From contig NZ_LBHV01000004.1 in NCBI RefSeq assembly GCF_001005825.1, positions 62,001 to 126,000 of the forward strand: a DNA stretch of 64,000 nucleotides, given 5' to 3'. Below the pieces are notes generated by a model. That model made no database searches, was not told the origin of the DNA, and saw only the letters and a list, made by a program, of their open reading frames with translations. The stretch is from Rhizobium sp. LC145 (lineage in GTDB: Bacteria > Pseudomonadota > Alphaproteobacteria > Rhizobiales > Rhizobiaceae). Every line of letters starts with the position of its first letter. The first letter of the stretch is position 1. Shown one piece after another: positions 42,957-52,493 of the stretch. The position numbers were made by a program, and so were the translations under genes.

Positions 42957-42994
42957 TGCAGATCCAACCCGGCCGGGCGAACCGCCGTCAGACC

Positions 42995-43831
42995 CTAAGA
43001 CCCCATTATTCTTCTCATCGTGGTCCTTTGCATCGATCGTGGCGTCAGACGGTTTGAAAAGGCGGCCATCTTGTTCAACAGGCCTGCAACCACCATGGCC
43101 TTTCCTGCCGAGAGTGCCCGAATACCGCTCGCGGCGACCGGACGTGGTTTCATGGTGAGGAGACGCAATAAGCCCGAGGCGGTTGCGCCAGCCGCCGCAT
43201 CGAACCCGGTCGTAGTGTGCCCGGGGCAAAGGGTGGTCACGACCACACCACGCGGGCGGAGCTCGTCATGCAGGGCCTCGCCAAGGGCGAGCACATAAGC
43301 CTTGGTCGCCGCATAAGCCGCGTAGCTGGGGACAGCCTGGAACGCCAGGAGACTGGCAATGAGAAGGATATGTCCAGATCGCCGCGCAGCCATGTCGCGG
43401 CCGAAGAGATAGGTCAGCTCGGTGACCGCCGTGATGTCCAGCTGGATCATATCCACGGTGCGCTCGATCGGGGTTTCCAGGAAATCGCCATGCAGACCGT
43501 ATCCCGCGTTGTTCAGCAGGATATCGATCGCTACCGATCTCGCGTCGAGATCGCTTTTCAGGCGACCGGCCGCGCCGGGCGAGGCAAGATCGATCGCCTC
43601 GACCAGCACATCCACCCCATATTTGCGGCGAAGATCGGAGGCGAGCTTTTCCATCGGCTCCCGCCGGCGGGCCGCCAAAACGAGATTGACCTTCTGCGCC
43701 GCCAGCAGATCCGCAAATTCAAGGCCGAGGCCGCTCGATGCTCCTGTGATCAGCGCCCATTTTCCTGCGAAGCTGTTCACGGCTGCGTCGGGAGCGCCCG
43801 CTGTCGAGCCGGTTGTTTTCTTCGACATCAT
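42995..43831 (-). CDS. Short-chain dehydrogenase/reductase
   Basis: 278 residues with the classical SDR motifs: TGASSGLGLEF (cofactor glycine loop), NNAGYG, the catalytic serine in LLIASLLAF, and YAATK for the Tyr/Lys pair. NADPH preference is suggested by AARRREPME after the second strand. It lies 51 bases after the FabF-like gene on the same strand and may reduce its 3-ketoacyl product. Start at 43831 or the ATG at 43828. Confidence 0.85.
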   Translation of the reverse strand: MMSKKTTGSTAGAPDAAVNSFAGKWALITGASSGLGLEFADLLAAQKVNLVLAARRREPMEKLASDLRRKYGVDVLVEAIDLASPGAAGRLKSDLDARSVAIDILLNNAGYGLHGDFLETPIERTVDMIQLDITAVTELTYLFGRDMAARRSGHILLIASLLAFQAVPSYAAYAATKAYVLALGEALHDELRPRGVVVTTLCPGHTTTGFDAAAGATASGLLRLLTMKPRPVAASGIRALSAGKAMVVAGLLNKMAAFSNRLTPRSMQRTTMRRIMGS

Positions 43832-43882
43832 TCTCTCATCTATTTGTTGGGTTGGGAAAAGCAGGAAGAGGCAAGGCTTTGG

Positions 43883-45187
43883 TCATGGGCGCCTCTCCCG
43901 GTGCTCGCGCCGGCGAGCCTGTCCATCCCAGCGCCGGAACAGCGCGCTGGCGTTGACGCCTCCGAAGCCGAAGCCGTTGGAGATCGCATAGTCCATCTCC
44001 GTCGGCCGGGCCTGATTCGCGACGAAATCGATCCCGTCACCGGCCGGGTCGGGCTCGCTCAGATTGAGGGTTGGCGGCGCCACCTGGTCCCTGAGCGCCA
44101 GGATCGCGAAAATGGCGCCAAGTCCGCCGGCGGCACCGAGCAGGTGCCCGGTCGCCGACTTCGTACCGCTGACGGCTATGGAGGAGTCCGTGCCGAAAAC
44201 TCGCTTGATCGCTTCAATCTCCCCTCGGTCGCCGACCGGCGTCGAGGTCGCGTGGGCATTGAGATGGCGAACCTCACGCGGCGAAATGCCGGCCTGGCGA
44301 ATTGCGATCTCCATGGCTTGGCGCGCTCCGTCGCCGTCCTCGGGACCGGAGGTGAGATGATAAGCATCCGCTGTCGTTCCATAGCCGACGAGCTCGGCGA
44401 GCGGTTTCGCGCCGCGCGCAAGCGCATGGCTCAACGACTCGATGACCAGTATGCCGGCGCCTTCGCCCATGACGAAGCCATCCCGCGACGTATCGAAGGG
44501 TCGCGAGGCTTGAGCCGGCGTCTCATTGAAACCGGTGGAAAGGGAACGGGCGGCGGCAAAGCCGCCGAGACTGACGATGTTCATGCATGCTTCGGTTCCG
44601 CCGCACACGGCGATATCGGCTTCATCGGCGCGGATGAGACGAGCCGCGTCGCCGATCGCCTGGATGCCAGCCGCGCAGGCGGTCACCGGTGCACCGAGAG
44701 GGCCCTTGAAACCGTGGCGGATCGAGATGTGGCCTGCCGCGAGGTTTACGAGGAAGGACGGCACGGTGAACGGCGAAAGACGTCGGACGCCGCGCTGGTC
44801 AACCGTTCGCACCGCCTCGGTAATGGCAGGGAACCCTCCGATACCCGAAGCGATGATCGTTGCGGTGCGGCTACGATCCTTTTCCGAGGCCGGCTTCCAT
44901 CCTGCCTGGGTTAGCGCCTCTTCGGCAGCTGCCAGAGCGAAGAGAATGAAGCGGTCCACCTTGCGCTGATCCTTCGGAGCCAGGACGGTATCCGGATCGA
45001 AGCCGGCCTCCGGGTCTTCCTCACGGGAGGGAACCATCCCGCCGACCTTCGCCGGCAGATCTCCCACCACGTCGTCGGGAAGCCTGCGGATGCCCGATCG
45101 ACCGGCGAGCAGGCGCGACCAGGACGTCTCGACACCTGCGGCAAGGGGCGTGACCGCGCCCATGCCCGTAACAACAATCCGTCGCAT
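43883..45187 (-). CDS. Beta-ketoacyl-ACP synthase, FabF-like
   Basis: 434 residues of the KAS II fold. Catalytic cysteine in TACAAGIQA (about 171), first histidine in NAHATSTPVGD (about 310), second in KSATGHLLGAAGG (about 346), so the Cys-His-His triad is complete. Condenses malonyl-ACP with an acyl-ACP. ATG at 45187 follows TAGGAGAAAAA. It is not with the usual fab genes but with an SDR and a TetR regulator opposite an RND pump, suggesting a lipid-modification or specialised acyl pathway. A second housekeeping fabF would be expected elsewhere. Confidence 0.88.
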   Translation of the reverse strand: MRRIVVTGMGAVTPLAAGVETSWSRLLAGRSGIRRLPDDVVGDLPAKVGGMVPSREEDPEAGFDPDTVLAPKDQRKVDRFILFALAAAEEALTQAGWKPASEKDRSRTATIIASGIGGFPAITEAVRTVDQRGVRRLSPFTVPSFLVNLAAGHISIRHGFKGPLGAPVTACAAGIQAIGDAARLIRADEADIAVCGGTEACMNIVSLGGFAAARSLSTGFNETPAQASRPFDTSRDGFVMGEGAGILVIESLSHALARGAKPLAELVGYGTTADAYHLTSGPEDGDGARQAMEIAIRQAGISPREVRHLNAHATSTPVGDRGEIEAIKRVFGTDSSIAVSGTKSATGHLLGAAGGLGAIFAILALRDQVAPPTLNLSEPDPAGDGIDFVANQARPTEMDYAISNGFGFGGVNASALFRRWDGQARRREHRERRP

Positions 45188-45255
45188 TTTTTCTCCTATT
45201 CGGGCGCGCACCTGCGCTGCCCGCTCCGACGCTCGATCTTCGGTGGTGCCAGCCT

Positions 45256-45834
45256 TCAATCCGCGATGGATTGGCGGACTTGCTGGGCTCCCGCATCCAG
45301 AAAGGCCTGGGCGAGATCGGGATCGTTGACGACGCGCGACAGGATCAGCGCGCCGACCATGGTCGAGAGGACGGCCATGGCCTTGCCAGTGGTTTCCTCA
45401 TCATCCGCCCCGTCGATCATGCGGCCGAGGGTTTCCAGGTATGCCTTGATCCCGGTTTCGAACGACGCTTTCACATCGCTGCTCTGTCTGGCGGCGTCCG
45501 AACCGAGCGCCGCAACCGGGCAGCCGTCCATCTTTTCTTCGCGATGATCCATGCTGAGGTAAAACGCGATCACGGCGCCAAGCGGATCATCGGGACTTGC
45601 CGCGATCGCTTCCGACCAGCGTCCGGAGACGCTCTCCAATGCTCGACTGGACGCCTGAGCCGCCAAATCCTCCTTTGACGCAAACTGCTTGTAGAAGGCG
45701 CCCTGGGTCAGTCCGGCACCCTTCATCAGGTCCTTGAGCCCAATGCCGTCAAAGCCGTGCTCGCGAAAAAGGCGGCTTGCCACAGTGATTACGGTTTGGC
45801 GGTTTTCTTCAGCCTGAACGCGACTTACCCGCAT
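45256..45834 (-). CDS. TetR/AcrR family transcriptional regulator
   Basis: 192 residues. The N-terminal helix-turn-helix (about residues 10-55, VITVASRLFREHGFDGIGL and GLTQGAFYKQFASKEDL) is followed by a ligand domain with a conserved GCPVAALGSD. It is divergent from the RND adaptor gene and should bind the repeats at 45851-45899. A 68-base gap leads to the FabF-like gene, so it likely controls both directions. Confidence 0.88.
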   Translation of the reverse strand: MRVSRVQAEENRQTVITVASRLFREHGFDGIGLKDLMKGAGLTQGAFYKQFASKEDLAAQASSRALESVSGRWSEAIAASPDDPLGAVIAFYLSMDHREEKMDGCPVAALGSDAARQSSDVKASFETGIKAYLETLGRMIDGADDEETTGKAMAVLSTMVGALILSRVVNDPDLAQAFLDAGAQQVRQSIAD

Positions 45835-45850
45835 AATCGACCTCCGTTTT

Positions 45851-45899
45851 TAGATTGCATCCATAATCTATATCAGTTATAGCGTTCGAACGCAATCTA
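45851..45899. promoter_or_regulatory. TetR operator region between regulator and RND pump
   Basis: The perfect 12-base palindrome GCGTTCGAACGC (45882-45893) lies within larger arms TAGATTGC (45851-45858) and GCAATCTA (45892-45899). The region separates the TetR and adaptor starts by 79 bases, so binding would affect both promoters. Confidence 0.7.
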
Positions 45900-45913
45900 T
45901 TTTTCCAAGAGGC

Positions 45914-47038
45914 ATGGGCATGAAAAAGAAACCCCTCATAGTGCTGGGGAGCAGCCTGATCGCGATATCCGGGATAGCCGCGTTCGCCACGCTTTCCATT
46001 CGCACACACGAGGCCTCGGCCGTAAGCGACCCGAGGCAGGAGCCGCCGATCGTCAGGCTGGTGGCGGCGGCACGGGCGACCGAAACCGAGCGCCGCTTTA
46101 CGGGCATCATCGGGGCGAGAGTGCAGAGCAATCTCGGTTTCCGTGTCGCCGGCAAGATCGTGGAACGGCTTGTGAATGTCGGCGAGCAGGTCAAAGCCGG
46201 TCAGCCGCTGATGCGGATCGACGAGACGGACCTTCGCCTTGCGCTCACGGCAAAGCGCAACGCTGTCGCTGCGGCGCGCGCCGCTCTGGTGCAGGCGAGT
46301 GCGGACGAAAAACGCTATGCTGCTCTGGTAAAGAACGGACTGGCTGCAACCCCGCAGCGTTACGAACAGGCGAAGGCCGCGCTGGATACCGCAACGGCGC
46401 AACTTGCCGCCGCGGAGGCAGAAGCAAGGGTCACGGAGAACGAGGCGACCTATTCCGTTCTGCTGGCGGATGCGGATGGAACGGTAATCGAAACGCTCGG
46501 CGAGCCAGGGCAGGTTATCTCCGCTGGTCAGCCCGTGGTTCGGCTTGCCCAGGCCGGTCCCCGAGAAGCCGTGATAGCGCTTCCCGAAACGATCCGGCCG
46601 GCGATCGGCTCGGTCGCCGAGGCCAGCGTATATGGAAGTGACGACCGCCGTTATAGCGCGCATCTCCGGCAGTTGTCGGACTCCGCCGATCCTCAGACCC
46701 GCACCTATGAAGCCCGCTATGTGCTCGACGGCGATGCCGCCGCGGCTCCGCTCGGAGCGACGGTCACGATCAGAGTTTCCAATAGCGGCGGCCAATCGCA
46801 TGCGGTGGTGCCCGTCGGTGCTGTCCTGGATGACGGCATCCGAACTGGCGTCTGGGTCTTCGACGGGCAATCTTCGACCGTCCGCTTCAGACAAGTGCGA
46901 ATAGAACAGATTGGTGAGGAAGTCGCGGTGGTCTCCAGCTTGAAGGCCGGCGAGCCGGTCGTCGCTCTTGGAGCCCATTTGCTGCAGGACGGTGCGAGCG
47001 TCAGAACCGAAGCGGAACAAGCAGAGGCGGCAAACTGA
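45914..47038 (+). CDS. RND efflux periplasmic adaptor subunit
   Basis: 374 residues. N-terminal signal anchor (LIVLGSSLIAISGIAAFA), then the membrane fusion protein architecture: lipoyl half GFRVAGKIVERLVNVGEQVK, a helical hairpin (residues about 100-170, alanine-rich), second lipoyl half ADGTVIETLGEPGQVI, and beta-barrel. Its stop overlaps the permease ATG by 4 bases. AAGAGGC precedes the start. Substrate unknown. Confidence 0.9.
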   Translation: MGMKKKPLIVLGSSLIAISGIAAFATLSIRTHEASAVSDPRQEPPIVRLVAAARATETERRFTGIIGARVQSNLGFRVAGKIVERLVNVGEQVKAGQPLMRIDETDLRLALTAKRNAVAAARAALVQASADEKRYAALVKNGLAATPQRYEQAKAALDTATAQLAAAEAEARVTENEATYSVLLADADGTVIETLGEPGQVISAGQPVVRLAQAGPREAVIALPETIRPAIGSVAEASVYGSDDRRYSAHLRQLSDSADPQTRTYEARYVLDGDAAAAPLGATVTIRVSNSGGQSHAVVPVGAVLDDGIRTGVWVFDGQSSTVRFRQVRIEQIGEEVAVVSSLKAGEPVVALGAHLLQDGASVRTEAEQAEAAN

Positions 47039-50000
47039 TGAGCTTCAATCTTTCCGCGCTTGCGGTTCGCGAGCGAGCCGTCACCCTGTTCTTCATCGTC
47101 CTTCTGGCTGCCGCCGGCGTCTATGCGTTCGCCAAGCTCGGGCGCGCAGAGGACCCCTCCTTCACTATCAAGACCCTGACGGTCACGTCGGTGTGGCCAG
47201 GCGCGACGGCGCGCGAAATGCAGGATCTTGTCGCCGAGCCGCTCGAGAAGCGCCTTCAGGAGCTCACTTGGTATGATCGTGTCGAGACGACGACACGGCC
47301 GGGATACGCGTTTTTGACCGTCACGCTGAAGGACAGTACGCCGCCCACGGCTGTCGAAGAGGAATTCTACCAGGCCCGCAAGAAGCTTGGAGACGAGGCC
47401 CGGAACCTGCCGCAAGGCGTCCTCGGCCCGTTTGTCAACGACGAGTATTCCGATGTCAGCTTCGCTCTCTATGCGCTGAAGGCCAAGGGCATGCCGATGC
47501 GCGAGCTCGTGCGGCAGGCCGAGGTGATCCGCCAGGACCTTCTGCATGTGTCAGGCGTCAAGAAGATCAACATCCTCGGAGAGCGGCCTGAACAGATCTT
47601 CGTCGAATTCTCCTATGCCAAGCTGGCCACCCTTGGCATCTCGGCACAGGACGTCGCGGCCGCCTTGCAGCGGCAAAATACCGTCACGCCGGCAGGCTCG
47701 ATCGACACGCGTGGCCCGCAGGTCTTCATCCGCTTCGATGGCGCCTATGACAGTATCCAGGCTATCGCCGATACCCCGATCGTCGCAGCCGGGCGCACGA
47801 TGAAGCTCTCGGATTTTGCCGAAGTGCGGCGCGGTTACCAAGATCCGGCCACCTACCTCATCCGCCATGATGACGAACCCGCCATCATGCTTGGCGTGGT
47901 GATGCAACAGGGCTGGAACGGTCTGGAACTCGGCAAGGCGCTGGAAGACAGATCGGCTGCGATCGCTGAGACGCTGCCGCTGGGCATGACGCTCGCCAAG
48001 GTCAGCGATCAGGCCGTCAATATCGATGAGGCGGTCGGCGAATTCATGCTCAAGTTCGCCATGGCGCTTGGCGTCGTGCTGTTCGTGAGCCTGATCGCCC
48101 TAGGCTGGCGCGTCGGCATCGTTGTGGCGCTTGCCGTGCCGCTGACGCTCGCCGTCGTCTTCCTCATCATGCTGGAGACCGGCCGGTTCTTCGATCGTAT
48201 CACGCTCGGCGCGTTGATCCTTGCGCTGGGCCTTCTCGTGGACGACGCCATCATCGCCATCGAGGTGATGGTGGTGAAGATGGAGGAAGGCATGGATCGC
48301 ATCAAGGCGGCTGCCTATGCCTGGAGCCATACGGCAGCGCCCATGCTGTCCGGCACGCTCGTGACGATCATCGGCCTGATGCCGGTGGGCTTCGCCCGAT
48401 CGACCGCCGGTGAATACGCCGGCAACATCTTCTGGGTCGTGGGTTTTGCCCTGATCGTATCCTGGATTGTTGCGGTGATCTTTACGCCCTATCTCGGCGT
48501 CAAGATGTTACCCGACGTCAAGCCGGTCGAGGGCGGACATCACGCCATCTATGACACCCCGAACTACCGCCGCCTGCGCTCGCTTATCGAGTTTGCCGTG
48601 CGCCACAAGTTCGTCACATGCGCGGTGGTCGGCATCGTCATGGCCGTTTCCGTCGTTGGGATGGGAAGCGTAAAACAGCAGTTCTTCCCGACCTCCGATC
48701 GTCCCGAAGTGCTGGTCGAAGTCCGTATGCCTGAAGGCACGAGTATCGAGACGACGACGGCCACGGTTGAGAAGCTCGAAGGATGGCTGCAGAAGCAGCC
48801 GGAGGCAAAGACCGTCACCAGCTATGTCGGCCAGGGCGCTCCGCGCTTCTTCTTCGCCATGGCCCCGGAACTGCCGGACCCATCCTTTGCAAAGATCGTC
48901 GTGTTGACACCGGACGCCGAGGCCCGCGAGGCGTTGAAGCACCGGCTCCGGACGGCTATCTCGGACGGACTCGCTCCTGAAGCCTATGTCCGTGTTACGC
49001 AGCTCGTGTTCGGACCGTACACGCCGTTTCCGGTCGAGTTTCGGATCATGGGGCCTGATCCTGAGCAACTGTACCAGATCTCCGAGAAGGCCCTGGACAT
49101 CATGAAGGGCGTGCCGGATGTGCGCCAGGCAAACCGCGATTGGGGCAACCGTACGCCCGTGCTGCGCTTTGTTCCCGATCAGGATCGGCTCAGCCTGATC
49201 GGTCTTTCGCCGGCGGAGGCAGCCCAGCAGATGCAGTTGCTGCTAAGCGGCATCCCCGTTACGCAGGTTCGCGAAAACATCCGCAACGTGCCTGTCATCG
49301 CACGCAGCGCCGGCGAAAACCGGCTCGATCCATCGAAACTAGCAGATTTCTCGCTGATGAGCCGAGATGGGCGGCAGGTTCCGCTCGATCAGATCGGTCA
49401 TTCCGAGATCCGATTTGAGGAACCGATCCTGAAGCGTCGCGATCGAACGCCGGTCATCACGGTTCGATCCGATATCAACGAGGCCACGCAGCCTCCGGAG
49501 GTTTCACAGCAGGTGATGAAGGCTCTTCAGCCGCTGATCGCCTCGCTCCCCGTCGGATACCGTATCGAGATGGGCGGAAACATAGAGGAATCCCTCAAGG
49601 CCAACACAGCGCTCGTCCAGATATTCCCGGCCATGATTGCCGCCATGCTGATCGTCATCATCCTTCAGGTCCGTAGCCTGTCGACGATGACCATGGTCAT
49701 GCTGACCGCGCCCCTCGGGCTTGCCGGGGTGGTTCCGGCGTTGCTGCTTTTCAATCAGCCCTTCGGCTTCAATGCCATTCTCGGGTTGATAGGACTGGCT
49801 GGAATCCTGATGCGCAATACATTGATCCTGACCGAACAGATCAAGGAGAACCAGGCAGCCGGTCTCGACGATTATCACGCCGTCATAGAGGCGACGGTGC
49901 AGCGGACGCGCCCGGTTATATTGACTGCACTTGCAGCCGTCCTTGCCTTCATTCCCCTCACTCATTCGGTGTTCTGGGGATCGATGGCCTATACGCTGAT

Positions 50001-50148
50001 CGGCGGCACGGCGGTCGGCACCGTGATGATCCTGCTCTTCCTGCCCGCGCTCTATGCCGCATGGTTCCGCATCAAGCCGACAGAAAACGAGAGCCACGGG
50101 GATTTCCCAAAGGAACTGGAGTTACCAACTGCAATGGCTGCTGAGTAG
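47038..50148 (+). CDS. RND efflux permease (AcrB superfamily)
   Basis: 1036 residues, inner-membrane proton antiporter, twelve helices with two large periplasmic loops. The TM4 proton-relay aspartates are in LGLLVDDAIIAIEV; the N-terminus LAVRERAVTLFFIVLL and GSMAYTLIGGTAVGT near the end are typical. No outer-membrane factor follows, so a shared TolC is likely. Controlled by the divergent TetR. Confidence 0.92.
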   Translation: MSFNLSALAVRERAVTLFFIVLLAAAGVYAFAKLGRAEDPSFTIKTLTVTSVWPGATAREMQDLVAEPLEKRLQELTWYDRVETTTRPGYAFLTVTLKDSTPPTAVEEEFYQARKKLGDEARNLPQGVLGPFVNDEYSDVSFALYALKAKGMPMRELVRQAEVIRQDLLHVSGVKKINILGERPEQIFVEFSYAKLATLGISAQDVAAALQRQNTVTPAGSIDTRGPQVFIRFDGAYDSIQAIADTPIVAAGRTMKLSDFAEVRRGYQDPATYLIRHDDEPAIMLGVVMQQGWNGLELGKALEDRSAAIAETLPLGMTLAKVSDQAVNIDEAVGEFMLKFAMALGVVLFVSLIALGWRVGIVVALAVPLTLAVVFLIMLETGRFFDRITLGALILALGLLVDDAIIAIEVMVVKMEEGMDRIKAAAYAWSHTAAPMLSGTLVTIIGLMPVGFARSTAGEYAGNIFWVVGFALIVSWIVAVIFTPYLGVKMLPDVKPVEGGHHAIYDTPNYRRLRSLIEFAVRHKFVTCAVVGIVMAVSVVGMGSVKQQFFPTSDRPEVLVEVRMPEGTSIETTTATVEKLEGWLQKQPEAKTVTSYVGQGAPRFFFAMAPELPDPSFAKIVVLTPDAEAREALKHRLRTAISDGLAPEAYVRVTQLVFGPYTPFPVEFRIMGPDPEQLYQISEKALDIMKGVPDVRQANRDWGNRTPVLRFVPDQDRLSLIGLSPAEAAQQMQLLLSGIPVTQVRENIRNVPVIARSAGENRLDPSKLADFSLMSRDGRQVPLDQIGHSEIRFEEPILKRRDRTPVITVRSDINEATQPPEVSQQVMKALQPLIASLPVGYRIEMGGNIEESLKANTALVQIFPAMIAAMLIVIILQVRSLSTMTMVMLTAPLGLAGVVPALLLFNQPFGFNAILGLIGLAGILMRNTLILTEQIKENQAAGLDDYHAVIEATVQRTRPVILTALAAVLAFIPLTHSVFWGSMAYTLIGGTAVGTVMILLFLPALYAAWFRIKPTENESHGDFPKELELPTAMAAE

Positions 50149-50187
50149 GGCTCGGTTGTCGGACCCACATTCGAGAAAGGACATTCC

Positions 50188-50922
50188 ATGAAGATCGGAA
50201 TCATCGGAGCCGGGAACATCGGCGCGACTTTGGCGAGAAAACTTGCCGCCAGCGGCCATGAGGTCAAACTCGCCAATTCGAAGGGGCCGGACAGCATTCG
50301 CGATCTTGCCCGCGACGTAGGAGCCACCGCTGTTTCTAAGGAGGACGCCGTGCGGAGCGTGGAGGCGATCATTCTTTCGATCCCGTTCGCGAACTATCCC
50401 GATCTTGCCGGGCTCTTCAAGGACGTGCCGACCGACGTCGTCGTGATCGACACCTCCAACTATTACCCGTTCCGCGACGGTGCGATCGCCGAGGTCGACG
50501 GAGGCAGGCCTGAAAGCACCTGGGTGAGCGAGCAGATTGGGCGACCCGTCGTCAAAGCATGGAATGCTGTGCTGGCGGAGACGCTGGCCGAGAGAGGACA
50601 ACCGAATGGGACATCCGGACGGATCGCCATTCCGGTCGCGGGCGACGATCCGAAGGCAAAGGCTACCGCCATGGAACTGGTGGAAGCCACGGGCTTTGAC
50701 GCACACGACTCTGGAAGTCTCGGTGATTCCTGGCGTCAGCAGCCCGGCACCCCTGCCTATTGCACGGAACTGACGAGGAGCGAGCTGAGATCGGCGCTGC
50801 AATCAGCGGATCAATCCCGCGCGGCCGGCAATCGCGAAGCTCTCATCAGGGAATTCGCAGCGGCCGGTGGCAAGCTGACCCACGACGAAATCGTTGCCCG
50901 CAACCGGGCCGTGACTGCGTGA
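50188..50922 (+). CDS. NADPH-dependent F420-reductase-like dehydrogenase
   Basis: 244 residues. N-terminal dinucleotide fold MKIGIIGAGNIGATLARKL, then LANSKGPDS, DTSNYYPFRDG and KAWNAVLAE, typical of the bacterial F420-dependent NADP reductase-like family. Most members do not use F420 and their substrate is unknown. It follows the pump genes with a 39-base gap and probably shares their transcript. ATG with GAAAGGACATTCC upstream. Confidence 0.85.
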   Translation: MKIGIIGAGNIGATLARKLAASGHEVKLANSKGPDSIRDLARDVGATAVSKEDAVRSVEAIILSIPFANYPDLAGLFKDVPTDVVVIDTSNYYPFRDGAIAEVDGGRPESTWVSEQIGRPVVKAWNAVLAETLAERGQPNGTSGRIAIPVAGDDPKAKATAMELVEATGFDAHDSGSLGDSWRQQPGTPAYCTELTRSELRSALQSADQSRAAGNREALIREFAAAGGKLTHDEIVARNRAVTA

Positions 50923-51055
50923 TTATGGAGCCTTAAGGATAGACGAAAACCACGCCTCCGATAGCCGTCATGCAGTCCGTAGCCGATCCGGCTGCATACG
51001 CTTAGCTCTATGACGGCAAGGAAACGGCCTTCCGCCGCTGTTGCAGCATCTCCCC

Positions 51056-51286
51056 TTAGAGAGGCGGTGTCGGTCCTTGCCAGAAGGGCTTGGAGATCTC
51101 GTCTTCGAACTGCCGTCTCGTGAGCCCGATATCGTCCATCAAGTGGGGATCGTCCTTCAGTTTCTGCTCGAGCTCAAAGCGGAAGCGCATCCGCGCGCCC
51201 CAGGTGGCGATGATGTTTCGCAGACCCGCAAGGCTATGGCGCCGGCTCGGCGCTTCAGCCTGCTCAGCGTGGGGAATATCGTTCAT
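51056..51286 (-). CDS. DUF1127 family small protein
   Basis: 76 residues. The C-terminal RFRFELEQKLKDDPHLMDDI, then GLTRRQFEDEISKPFW, is the DUF1127 pattern found in many small rhizobial proteins, some of which bind RNA and act in stress or phosphate and carbon responses. The ATG at 51286 follows GGAGGTTGCC; the longer frame upstream is not used. Confidence 0.8.
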   Translation of the reverse strand: MNDIPHAEQAEAPSRRHSLAGLRNIIATWGARMRFRFELEQKLKDDPHLMDDIGLTRRQFEDEISKPFWQGPTPPL

Positions 51287-51406
51287 GGCAACCTCCATAG
51301 GGTGTGAGGGTCCGGTGACCCTCGAAAGAGGTTGAATTCTGCGGGATGCGGAGAGCGCCGTAATTAAGCCCTCCCGAATAGTTCCAAAAACTTCCAAACG
51401 GGCTAT

Positions 51407-51422
51407 CTTGCAGGCTTGCAAG
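51407..51422. promoter_or_regulatory. Inverted repeat upstream of the ureohydrolase gene
   Basis: CTTGCA-GGCT-TGCAAG, perfect 6-base arms, 82 bases before the agmatinase-like gene in a 217-base divergent region. Candidate operator, regulator unknown. Confidence 0.35.
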
Positions 51423-51503
51423 GCTTGGCGCAGGGTTTGCCCTATCGCAAACCAACTATCCTCTGCCTAGGCACAGAGATTTCATTATCAAGGCTATCAA
51501 GAA

Positions 51504-52418
51504 ATGACCGCCGCCTCAGCTCCCTTTCTCGGCCTTCCCGATCACCTCGCCGACAGCCGCATCCCCCATGCTGTGATCTTCGGAGCCGGTCACGGCAGCA
51601 CCTATCGAGGCAAGGACAGCAGCGGACATGCCCTGGCCGCCGATGCAATCCGCGCTGCGAGCCAGGAGGATGCCGCACTCGTCGAGCACTGGGATTTCGA
51701 TCTCGGTGGCCCGCTGTTTGACGGCAAGCCGGTCTCCTGCATAGATGCCGGCGATATCCCGACCACCATGCATGACAATGCCGGCAACCGTGCCCGGATC
51801 GAGGCGAAGACGCGCAAGATCTTAGCGTTGCCGGCAGCGCCGATCCTGCTCGGCGGCGACTGTTCCGTGACGATTCCCTTCCTCGCCGGCTTTGCGGATC
51901 ATGGTCCGATTTGGATACTGCAGATCGACGCCCATATCGACTGGCGCGACGAGGTGAATGACGAACGCTACGGCTATTCGAGCCCGATGCGCCGGGCGAG
52001 CGAGATGCCGCATATCGCCGGCATCGTGCAGGCCGGCCTCCGCAGCGTCGGTAGTGCCCGCTTCACCGACATCGAAGCAGCGCGGGATTATGGCAGCAGC
52101 TTCGTGACCGCCCGCGAGGTTCACTCTAAAGGCATCGAAGCCGCGCTCCGGTATATCCCGGAAGGAGCGCGCGTTGTTGTCACTCTTGATTGCGACAGTA
52201 TCGATCCTGGTATCATGCCGGGCGTGGCGGCACGCGCCCCTGGCGGCCTCACTTATACGCAGGTGATCGACTTGATCGCAGGCCTCGGCAAGCGGGCCAA
52301 GATCGCAGGATTCGACCTTGTTGAACTTTATCCTCCCGCCGACATTGACGGCCTATCGGCCCTGACGGCCGCGCGCCTTCTCGTCAATGTCATCGGCACC
52401 ATCGTCCGGCAGGCTTGA
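51504..52418 (+). CDS. Agmatinase-like ureohydrolase
   Basis: 304 residues of the arginase/agmatinase superfamily, which cleave guanidino compounds to urea with two manganese ions. Metal motifs are QIDAHIDW and TLDCDSIDP. The first motif reads GGDCSVT where most family members have GGDH, so one manganese ligand is a cysteine. Neighbouring helices (GLRSVGSARFTD, LVELYPPADIDG) resemble agmatinases. Substrate is not certain. No strong ribosome site before ATG 51504. Confidence 0.85.
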   Translation: MTAASAPFLGLPDHLADSRIPHAVIFGAGHGSTYRGKDSSGHALAADAIRAASQEDAALVEHWDFDLGGPLFDGKPVSCIDAGDIPTTMHDNAGNRARIEAKTRKILALPAAPILLGGDCSVTIPFLAGFADHGPIWILQIDAHIDWRDEVNDERYGYSSPMRRASEMPHIAGIVQAGLRSVGSARFTDIEAARDYGSSFVTAREVHSKGIEAALRYIPEGARVVVTLDCDSIDPGIMPGVAARAPGGLTYTQVIDLIAGLGKRAKIAGFDLVELYPPADIDGLSALTAARLLVNVIGTIVRQA

Positions 52419-52493
52419 AGACCCGGCGTCCTCTCGCGCAGGATGCGCCAGACAAGGTTCCATCCGAGCCTTAAAGGTTCTAAAGATGCGCCC

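Noticed and set aside
39385..43000. Second copy of the tRNA-Arg 3' end as an attachment site
   Set aside because: Looked for GTTCGAATCC and CGGGTGC downstream and found none; attachment site remains unproven.
43217..44914. 565-codon plus-strand ORF opposite SDR and FabF
   Set aside because: Crosses two real genes on the other strand; no domain.
50930..51050. GCCGTCAT...ATGACGGC hairpin after the F420-reductase-like gene
   Set aside because: Arms are 40 bases apart with no U-run; too weak to call a terminator.
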